From positions 5,907,501-5,971,500 of the forward strand of contig NZ_CP089985.1 in NCBI RefSeq assembly GCF_021390155.1: 64,000 nt of DNA, given 5' to 3'. Each line of letters starts with the position of its first letter. The first letter of the stretch is position 1. Shown one piece after another: positions 18,163-24,233 of the stretch. This stretch comes from Pseudomonas sp. HN11 (GTDB taxonomy: Bacteria > Pseudomonadota > Gammaproteobacteria > Pseudomonadales > Pseudomonadaceae). The notes beneath the pieces are model-generated. The model made no database searches, had not been told where the DNA came from, and saw only the letters and a program-made list of their open reading frames with translations. The translations under genes were made by a program, and so were the position numbers.

Positions 18163-19392
18163 ATGAGCAAGACTTCTCTCGATAAGAGCAAGATCAAGTT
18201 CCTTCTTCTGGAAGGCGTCCACCCATCGGCTGTCGACGTTCTGAAAGCCGCTGGGTACACCAGCATTGAGTACATCACCAGTTCTCTGCCGGAAGCCCAA
18301 CTCAAGGAAAAGATCGCCGACGCGCACTTCATCGGCATTCGCTCCCGCACTCAGCTGACCGAAGAGATCTTCGATCACGCCAAGAAACTCGTGGCAGTCG
18401 GCTGTTTCTGCATCGGCACCAACCAGGTCGACCTCAACGCAGCGCGCGAGCGCGGCATCGCGGTGTTCAACGCACCGTACTCCAACACCCGTTCCGTTGC
18501 GGAGCTGGTGCTGGCCGAGGCCATCCTGCTGCTGCGCGGCATTCCTGAGAAGAACGCTTCCTGCCACCGTGGCGGCTGGATCAAAAGCGCAGCCAATTCT
18601 TTCGAAATCCGTGGCAAGAAGCTGGGTATCGTCGGTTACGGCTCGATCGGTACTCAACTGTCGGTCCTGGCGGAAGGCCTGGGCATGCAGGTGTTCTTCT
18701 ACGACACCCTGACCAAGCTGCCATTGGGCAACGCGACCCAAGTCGCCAGCCTGACCGAGCTGTTGGGCATGTCCGACATCGTGACCCTGCACGTTCCGGA
18801 AACCGCTGAGACCCAGTGGATGATCGGCGAGAAGGAAATCCGCGCCATCAAGAAAGGCGGCATCCTGATCAACGCAGCCCGTGGCACCGTGGTCGAGCTG
18901 GACGCCCTGGCCGACGCGATCAAGGACAAGCACCTGATCGGCGCCGCCATCGACGTGTTCCCGGTGGAACCTCGCTCCAACGACGACATCTTCGAAAGCC
19001 CGCTGCGTGGCCTGGACAACGTGATCCTGACCCCGCATATCGGCGGCTCCACCGCTGAAGCCCAGGCCAACATCGGCCTGGAAGTCTCGGAGAAGCTGGT
19101 CAAGTACAGCGACAACGGTACTTCGGTTTCGTCCGTGAACTTCCCGGAAGTGGCCCTGCCGGCTCACCCTGGCAAGCACCGTCTGCTGCACATCCACCAG
19201 AACATCCCTGGCGTGATGATGGAGATCAACAAGGTCTTCGCGGAAAACGGCATCAACATCTCTGGTCAGTTCCTGCAGACCAACGAGAAGGTCGGCTACG
19301 TGGTGATCGACGTCGACGCCGAGTACTCGGACCTTGCGCAAGAGAAGCTGCAGCACATTAACGGGACCATCCGAAGCCGCGTGCTTTTCTAG
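18163..19392 (+). CDS. serA: D-3-phosphoglycerate dehydrogenase
   Basis: First step of serine synthesis; such enzymes also reduce 2-oxoglutarate to D-2-hydroxyglutarate. The 409-residue protein has the NAD-binding GxGxxG at 158-163 (VGYGSIG), the catalytic Arg/Glu region, TPHIGGST with the catalytic His, and a C-terminal ACT domain (about 335-409) for serine feedback. The length matches the E. coli-type three-domain enzyme. It is divergent from D2HGDH, and a bidirectional terminator follows. Confidence 0.97.
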   Translation: MSKTSLDKSKIKFLLLEGVHPSAVDVLKAAGYTSIEYITSSLPEAQLKEKIADAHFIGIRSRTQLTEEIFDHAKKLVAVGCFCIGTNQVDLNAARERGIAVFNAPYSNTRSVAELVLAEAILLLRGIPEKNASCHRGGWIKSAANSFEIRGKKLGIVGYGSIGTQLSVLAEGLGMQVFFYDTLTKLPLGNATQVASLTELLGMSDIVTLHVPETAETQWMIGEKEIRAIKKGGILINAARGTVVELDALADAIKDKHLIGAAIDVFPVEPRSNDDIFESPLRGLDNVILTPHIGGSTAEAQANIGLEVSEKLVKYSDNGTSVSSVNFPEVALPAHPGKHRLLHIHQNIPGVMMEINKVFAENGINISGQFLQTNEKVGYVVIDVDAEYSDLAQEKLQHINGTIRSRVLF

Positions 19393-19410
19393 AGCGGTGG
19401 CCGTGGTCCG

Positions 19411-19480
19411 CGGCAAGCTACAAATTTCAAGCCGCAAGCGAAAAGCGCTTACTTGCAGCTTTTAACTTGCCGTTTGCAGC
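19411..19480. repeat. Interspersed palindromic element, family 2 (copy A)
   Basis: A 70-bp imperfect palindrome rich in GCAAGC / TTGCAGC words with the core AAAAGCGCTTACTTGCAGC. It is directly downstream of serA. The reverse complement of 41286-41366 is clearly related (shared GCGGCAAGCT, CAAGC-n-GCAAG, AAGCGCTT, ACTTGCAGC), so this is a dispersed repeat distinct from the REP family. Confidence 0.65.
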
Positions 19481-19488
19481 AATAAAAA

Positions 19489-19520
19489 ACGGGAGCCCCG
19501 CAAGGGACTCCCGTTTTTTT
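19489..19520. terminator. Bidirectional rho-independent terminator (serA / DUF4399)
   Basis: Stem ACGGGAG-CC / GG-CTCCCGT with a CCGCAA-type loop, flanked by an A-run on the left and TTTTTTT on the right. It ends serA on the plus strand and the DUF4399 gene (stop at 19519) on the minus strand. Confidence 0.9.
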
Positions 19521-19959
19521 ATTTCACGTTAATCGTAATTACTTTCGAGGCTACCGTCGGGTTGAACTGCATGTGCAGTTTGTCGCCGGCCACCAGCTGC
19601 AAGGTGTGTTTGCCTGGGGTGAGGGTCAGTTCGGTTTCGGTCTGGGCCTTGCCGTAGTGGATCACGGTGTCGGTGGCCGGGATCGGCACGCCGGCGTCAG
19701 GCAGTGCTTTCTGGTCGACCAACAGGTGGTGGTGGCCGGTGCCGGGCTCCTGGTCGGTGGCGGGGGCCAGTTTCAAGCCTTCCATGCCGAATTTGACGGT
19801 GAAGGTCTTGTCGACGGTGGCACCGTCTTTGGGCGACACGATGAATACTTTGGCACCTTCAGGTGGCGCGCTGCGCGGGATGCCGTCGGCGGCGGTGGCC
19901 AGCATGGAAGCACCCAGCAGCAGGGAGGCCAGGGTGGCACGGGACAAAAGGGCTTTCAT
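19519..19959 (-). CDS. DUF4399 domain-containing periplasmic protein
   Basis: A 146-residue exported protein: a signal peptide (MKALLSRATLASLLLGASML, cleavage after ATA-ADG) and one DUF4399 domain with KVFIVSPKDGATVDKTFTVKFGMEG and the conserved GHHHLLVD motif. The His triplet may bind metal, but the family has no assigned function. I chose the ATG at 19959 because longer forms add no signal-like sequence. It lies downstream of serA's terminator, facing serA. Confidence 0.85.
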   Translation of the reverse strand: MKALLSRATLASLLLGASMLATAADGIPRSAPPEGAKVFIVSPKDGATVDKTFTVKFGMEGLKLAPATDQEPGTGHHHLLVDQKALPDAGVPIPATDTVIHYGKAQTETELTLTPGKHTLQLVAGDKLHMQFNPTVASKVITINVK

Positions 19960-20093
19960 TCGCTTCTCCAGTTTTTCTGTGAAATCTGTAGGGTTATGAC
20001 AACTTCGCGACAAATTGCTGTCCAAGGCACTCAACACCATAGCAAAGCGATGCTGAACGGCGCCTCGCACATTAAAAATCTCTAGGAGTGACC

Positions 20094-20585
20094 ATGCGCT
20101 TTTCGCCTGGCCTGTTACTGCTGATTCCCCTTCTGAGCCCCTTGGCGCATGCCGAACTGGTCGATGATGTATTCGACCGTGGCGAACTGCGCATCGCCCT
20201 TGAAGCCAACATCCCGCCGTTCAACTTCAAGGAAGGCGACAAACTCACCGGCTTCGAAGTGGAACTGGGCGAGCAACTGGCCAAGGAGATGGACGTGCGT
20301 CCCTCGTTCATCACCACCGATGACACTGACCTGCTGCCAGGCGTGGAAACCGGCAAGTACGACGTGGCCATCAACCATATCGCTATGACTGCCGCGCTGC
20401 AGGATCGTTTCGATTTCAGTGAGCCTTACAACGAGAAGCCAGAGTTGGCGATCCCGTTCCAGAAAGGTAATCCAGCGTTCAAGGCGAGCTTGGACAAGGC
20501 ATTGCAGCGGGTTAAGGCGGATGGCCGATTGAAGGCGCTGGCTCAGAAGTGGTTGGAAAACGAGCCGGTGGCCAAGGCTCAATAA
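20094..20585 (+). CDS. Solute-binding protein family 3, short one-lobe form
   Basis: A 163-residue exported protein with a signal peptide (residues 1-20, LSPLAHA) and the first lobe of an amino-acid-binding protein: ELRIALEANIPPFNF, LTGFEVELGEQLAKEM, YDVAINHIAMTA and FDFSEPY. After residue 113 it jumps straight to the family's last segment (ELAIPFQKGNPAF, DGRLKALAQKWL). About 100 residues forming most of lobe 2 are absent, yet the frame is intact. Family members are normally about 250 residues. TAGGAG precedes the ATG by 5 bases. No permease or ATPase gene is adjacent. Confidence 0.85.
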   Translation: MRFSPGLLLLIPLLSPLAHAELVDDVFDRGELRIALEANIPPFNFKEGDKLTGFEVELGEQLAKEMDVRPSFITTDDTDLLPGVETGKYDVAINHIAMTAALQDRFDFSEPYNEKPELAIPFQKGNPAFKASLDKALQRVKADGRLKALAQKWLENEPVAKAQ

Positions 20586-21068
20586 TCAGCGATGAGCCAG
20601 GGCGGCGGCGACTTCGGGCAATTGCAGTTCATTGAATACCTCAACGCCATGCTGCTTCAACAGCGCAGCCGTGACGCCTTCGCCGCTCACTTTCACACCC
20701 GAGAACGTGCCGTCATAGGTGAGCAGATTGCCGCACGACGGGCTATTGGCCTTGAGCACGGCGATGCGGATGGTGTGGCGCTGCACCAGCGCCAAGGCCT
20801 GGCGGGCGCCGTCGAGAAAGGCGGCGCTGAAATCTTCGCCCTCGGCTGTCAGCACCTGGGCACGGCCCTCCCATACCGCCACACCTTGTCCGCCGGGTAT
20901 CTCGGCGGGCGGGCGCGGTGTCGGCAAACCACCCGACACTTCCGGGCAGATCGCAACCACACGCCCTTCGGCCTGCCACACCGCCAGCAGGTCGAACGGC
21001 CCGCTGGCCCCGCCGTCGTAGCGCACCTTGTGCCCTAGCAGGCAACGGCTGATCAGTATCTTTTCCAT
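20586..21068 (-). CDS. DUF523 domain-containing protein
   Basis: A 160-residue DUF523 protein with its conserved cysteine motifs: SRCLLGHKVRYDGG at the start (Cys9), CPEVSGGLPTPRPPAEI, and LKANSPSCG. These invariant Cys residues suggest a metal or Fe-S site, and the family has no firm function. I chose the ATG at 21068. It is 2 bp downstream of the 2OG oxygenase stop, so the two are probably translated from one mRNA. Its stop abuts the convergent solute-binding gene (20585/20586). Confidence 0.87.
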   Translation of the reverse strand: MEKILISRCLLGHKVRYDGGASGPFDLLAVWQAEGRVVAICPEVSGGLPTPRPPAEIPGGQGVAVWEGRAQVLTAEGEDFSAAFLDGARQALALVQRHTIRIAVLKANSPSCGNLLTYDGTFSGVKVSGEGVTAALLKQHGVEVFNELQLPEVAAALAHR

Positions 21069-21070
21069 GC

Positions 21071-21703
21071 TCAGAACGGCTCGTTGCCCCGCCGGCGAAA
21101 CCAGCCGGTGAGGGACAGGCGTTCGCGCGTGGCGGGCATGACTTCGTGGGGCACTTCGCCCGACAGGAACACCACCAGGCAACCGCCTGTGGGTGCCACA
21201 TCGTATTCGACGCCGTCCTTGAGGTACATGCGCAACTGGCCGCCCTGTTCGGGCAGCCAGGCATCGTTCAAGTAGATCACCGCCGACACCATGCGCCGGT
21301 CGTCGTCGCGGAAACGGTCCAGGTGCTTGAGGTAGAACGCCCCCGGCGGATACATCGCGAAGTGGCTTTCGAAATCTTCCAGGCCGAGGAACAGGCCACG
21401 GTTCATCGCCAGGCGCAGGCTATCCATCAGCGCCATATACGTGTCGCAGACCGCCGCATCGCCCGCTTCCAGCCACTGGATATGGTCACCGCGAATACCT
21501 TCGCGAACCTCCTGGGACGGGCCGCGCCCCACCGCTGCCGGAGCCAGTTCACCCTCAGCCGCACGTTTACGGCACTCAGCCGCCAGTTCCAGGGTCAGAG
21601 CCTGGGGCAGGAAGCTGTCTTGCCGGGACCAGCCCTTTTCGGCCAGGTCGTCGACAATACGTTGCAGCAAGGGGTGATCGAGGGGTATTTGCATGGCGCG
21701 CAT
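21071..21703 (-). CDS. 2OG-Fe(II) oxygenase (prolyl-4-hydroxylase-like)
   Basis: A 210-residue Fe(II)/2-oxoglutarate dioxygenase with the facial triad visible: His127 and Asp129 in YLKHLDRF, His186 in GEVPHEVMP, and Arg195 as the likely 2OG carboxylate contact. I took the ATG at 21703 because GGA precedes it at a suitable distance; an internal ATG at 21694 is possible. Small P4H-like enzymes of this type can hydroxylate prolines, for example in EF-Tu, but the substrate here is unknown. Confidence 0.87.
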   Translation of the reverse strand: MRAMQIPLDHPLLQRIVDDLAEKGWSRQDSFLPQALTLELAAECRKRAAEGELAPAAVGRGPSQEVREGIRGDHIQWLEAGDAAVCDTYMALMDSLRLAMNRGLFLGLEDFESHFAMYPPGAFYLKHLDRFRDDDRRMVSAVIYLNDAWLPEQGGQLRMYLKDGVEYDVAPTGGCLVVFLSGEVPHEVMPATRERLSLTGWFRRRGNEPF

Positions 21704-21834
21704 AGTATCCATACGCCTGTAAATCGGACAGAGCCGTCGAGCGTCTGAATACACTTTAGTCAGGTGACTGATAGGACTTCTCGACAAATCCCACGCCCGA
21801 CACGGACAATAGTGGCCGACTGACAGGAGTCCAT

Positions 21835-22587
21835 ATGCGTCGTTTGTTTTTTTCCTTGCTGATGTTCTGCGTTTTGCCCGCCTGGGCAGACGGCCATGAC
21901 CAGTTGTACAAGGTCGCCGGCTGGGCCGAGCAACGTGCGCATTTCAATGACGCCCTCAGTGCTGCCCAGCAACGCTACCGCAATAGCCTCCCGCCGGCGG
22001 TGTACCAGGCGTTGGTGGACAACAGCAATAAACGTTTTGCCGCCCAGGCCGTGGACCAGCGTGCCGAAGCGCAATTGCGCAAAAACCTCGCAGACCCCAA
22101 ACCTGCCCTGGCGTTTTTCCAATCGCCCCTGGGCCGCAAGATTGTTGCCGCCGAACTGCTTGCCACGCGCCGCGATCAATTGGCGAAAAACGCCCAAGGC
22201 CTGCCGAAGATCGAAGCCGACGCCACCCGCAGCCTGATCATCGGCCACCTGGCCCAAGCGCTGCCGGCGCGTGAAGCCGGCGCGGAAGTCAGCCTGGCGA
22301 TTGCCGGCGTGGCGGCCGATAGCCTGAGCCAGATGATTCCCGGCCTGCTGGGCGGCGGACAAGCCCAGGGTATGTTGAACGGACAGCGCGAGCGGCTGAT
22401 GCAGCAGATCGACAAGGACCTGAACAACACGCTGCTGTACGTCTATCGGGATTTGTCCGACCCGGAGCTGGAAGAGTTCGCGACATTTGCCGAGTCACCG
22501 GAAGGTAAGGCGTATTACCAGGCGGCACTCGCAGCCATTCGCGCCGGACTGGCAGTCGGCCAGAGCACCTCAAGCCTGGCGCAGTAA
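21835..22587 (+). CDS. DUF2059 domain-containing exported protein
   Basis: A 250-residue protein with a signal peptide (MRRLFFSLLMFCVLPAWA) and a C-terminal DUF2059-like helical region containing YRDLSDPELEEFATFAESPEGKAYY, typical of the family. An AGGAG ribosome site precedes the ATG. It is divergent from the 2OG oxygenase. Function unknown; it is probably periplasmic. Confidence 0.82.
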   Translation: MRRLFFSLLMFCVLPAWADGHDQLYKVAGWAEQRAHFNDALSAAQQRYRNSLPPAVYQALVDNSNKRFAAQAVDQRAEAQLRKNLADPKPALAFFQSPLGRKIVAAELLATRRDQLAKNAQGLPKIEADATRSLIIGHLAQALPAREAGAEVSLAIAGVAADSLSQMIPGLLGGGQAQGMLNGQRERLMQQIDKDLNNTLLYVYRDLSDPELEEFATFAESPEGKAYYQAALAAIRAGLAVGQSTSSLAQ

Positions 22588-22603
22588 CAACTGTGAGAGC
22601 GTG

Positions 22604-23527
22604 TTACTTCAGGTGATCCGTCAAGTATTTGAAGTACTCATCACGAATCTCCGGGATCTCATTGGCCAGATGATGCCTGCCACGCGGCAGCATCAATACC
22701 TCGGGTTGGTCGAACTTGCCGCGCAACACGTGCAGGTTGTGCTGCCAATCCACCGTCATGTCTTCCTCACCCTGCACGATCACCGGCCGCCGCGTACTGC
22801 GCGGTGCGGCTTCGATGCGTTTGATCCAGCGCGCCAAGGCGCCTACCCAGGCAGTCGGCAGTTGACGCGGCTGCAGCGGGTCGGCTTCCAGGAACGGCTT
22901 GAACGCCGGATCGTGGGTGTTCTCGCTGAACCGCCGCGCAATGCCTTTGACGAACGGACGCAGCAGGTAGTAGCTGACCTGCGACCACCCCCAGGCACGC
23001 GGCCGCACCAGAGGTGACAGCAGGAAGGTCCTGCCTTGGGCGGGGCTATCGGCGCCATGGTTGAGCAGGTGATCCACCACCACCGCCCCGCCGGTGCTTT
23101 GCCCGAACAGGTGCCAGGGTTGCGGTAGTTGCAGTGCTTGCGCCTGGGCAAACAGCGCTTTCACCACCTGTTGATACGCCGCAAAATCATCGATGCTGGC
23201 GCGTGCGCCGCTGGACAGGCCGTGCCCCGGCAAATCGCAGGCGATCACCACGAAGCCCTGGTCCAGCGCCCACTTCACCACATGGCCATACAACCCCATG
23301 TGATCGTAGAAGCCGTGGAACATGAACATCGTCGCCACCGGCGTGAGCGGCCACCACACTTGCGCCACCACCTCGAACCCCTCCACCTCGAAGCGCCCCA
23401 GGCGGCTCACGGCCTGGTCCAGCCCATAGAAACGCTGGTATACCCGCGCCTCGGCTGAAAGCGGTTGCGCATCCACTAGGGGTCGCAAGCTTTCGCGCAG
23501 ATGATCGGGGTCAAAGGTAACGGGCAT
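22604..23527 (-). CDS. Alpha/beta hydrolase (serine aminopeptidase / monoacylglycerol-lipase-like)
   Basis: A 307-residue alpha/beta-hydrolase with the oxyanion segment MFHGFYDHMG, nucleophile Ser144 in FGQSTGG, an acidic residue in QGEEDMTVDW, and catalytic His in RGRHHLANE. The Hydrolase_4 pattern (ACDLPGHGLSSG) is that of monoacylglycerol lipases and lysophospholipases. I chose the ATG at 23527; extension upstream would run through a perfect inverted repeat. It is divergent from the DUF6436 gene. Confidence 0.87.
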   Translation of the reverse strand: MPVTFDPDHLRESLRPLVDAQPLSAEARVYQRFYGLDQAVSRLGRFEVEGFEVVAQVWWPLTPVATMFMFHGFYDHMGLYGHVVKWALDQGFVVIACDLPGHGLSSGARASIDDFAAYQQVVKALFAQAQALQLPQPWHLFGQSTGGAVVVDHLLNHGADSPAQGRTFLLSPLVRPRAWGWSQVSYYLLRPFVKGIARRFSENTHDPAFKPFLEADPLQPRQLPTAWVGALARWIKRIEAAPRSTRRPVIVQGEEDMTVDWQHNLHVLRGKFDQPEVLMLPRGRHHLANEIPEIRDEYFKYLTDHLK

Positions 23528-23550
23528 AAAGGCTTCCAGACTTGCGGCAA

Positions 23551-23579
23551 AGATGAATATCGAGCTGCGATATTCATCT
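23551..23579. promoter_or_regulatory. Perfect 12-bp inverted repeat between the hydrolase and DUF6436 genes
   Basis: AGATGAATATCG, a 5-bp AGCTG spacer, then CGATATTCATCT: both arms match at 12 of 12 positions. It lies 23 bp before the hydrolase start and 47 bp before the divergent DUF6436 gene. AT-rich with no T-tract, it looks like a dimeric repressor operator rather than a terminator. No regulator gene is adjacent. Confidence 0.65.
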
Positions 23580-23626
23580 GTCAGGACAAGCATGGCAAGC
23601 TACGCGACCTCTGAGGATACATCTGA

Positions 23627-24202
23627 ATGAGACAGCCCTACCGTACCGCCTCTTTCGCCGGCCTGATCCTGGTTATCTGCGTCGGCGTGCTGTGGGCGGC
23701 GTATGACTGGTTTCAGGGCCGCTACTTGCGTGCCTTCAGTGAGCACACGGCGGTGTTTTCCGGCGACCCCTTGAAGCTGCCTGCCGACCTCGCCGGTCCC
23801 GGCCCGATCCGCCTGGTGCACTTCTGGGACCCGGCCTGCCCGTGCAACGTCGGTAATCAGCAGCACCTGGGCGAATTGATCGAGCAGTACGGGCCCCAAG
23901 GCGTCGAGTTCTACGCCCTGCAAAAACCCGGCAGCCACGGCCAATTGCCCGACAACCTGCGCACGATGAAACCCCTCACCGCCCTGCCCGGCGCTGAGCA
24001 GGTGCCGGCCAGCCCTGCCGTGGGTATCTGGGATCGCAGCGGCAAGCTTGCGTATTTCGGCCCCTACAGCGAAGGCCTCACGTGCAATTCCAGCAACAGT
24101 TTTATTGAGCCGATCTTGAAGGCCCTGGAAGCGGGACGCGAGGTGAATGCCACGCACACCTTGGCGGTGGGCTGCTATTGTTCATGGCCAAAAGGCTCGT
24201 AA
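23627..24202 (+). CDS. DUF6436 membrane-anchored thioredoxin-fold protein
   Basis: A 191-residue protein with one N-terminal membrane helix (residues 9-26) and a thioredoxin-like periplasmic domain. The redox site position holds CPC (Cys71, Cys73) in HFWDPACPCN, not CxxC. Further Cys residues occur at 153 (GLTCNSS) and as CYC at 183 and 185 near the end. This resembles metal-binding or disulfide-handling thioredoxin relatives. It lies 31 bp upstream of the acylase gene and is probably in one operon with it. Confidence 0.75.
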   Translation: MRQPYRTASFAGLILVICVGVLWAAYDWFQGRYLRAFSEHTAVFSGDPLKLPADLAGPGPIRLVHFWDPACPCNVGNQQHLGELIEQYGPQGVEFYALQKPGSHGQLPDNLRTMKPLTALPGAEQVPASPAVGIWDRSGKLAYFGPYSEGLTCNSSNSFIEPILKALEAGREVNATHTLAVGCYCSWPKGS

Positions 24203-24233
24203 CTCGCCACCCCACCCTTGGTAAGGAATGTTC

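Noticed and set aside
18112..19437. 441-residue minus-strand open frame
   Set aside because: Antisense of serA; it has no recognisable domain and serA is intact.
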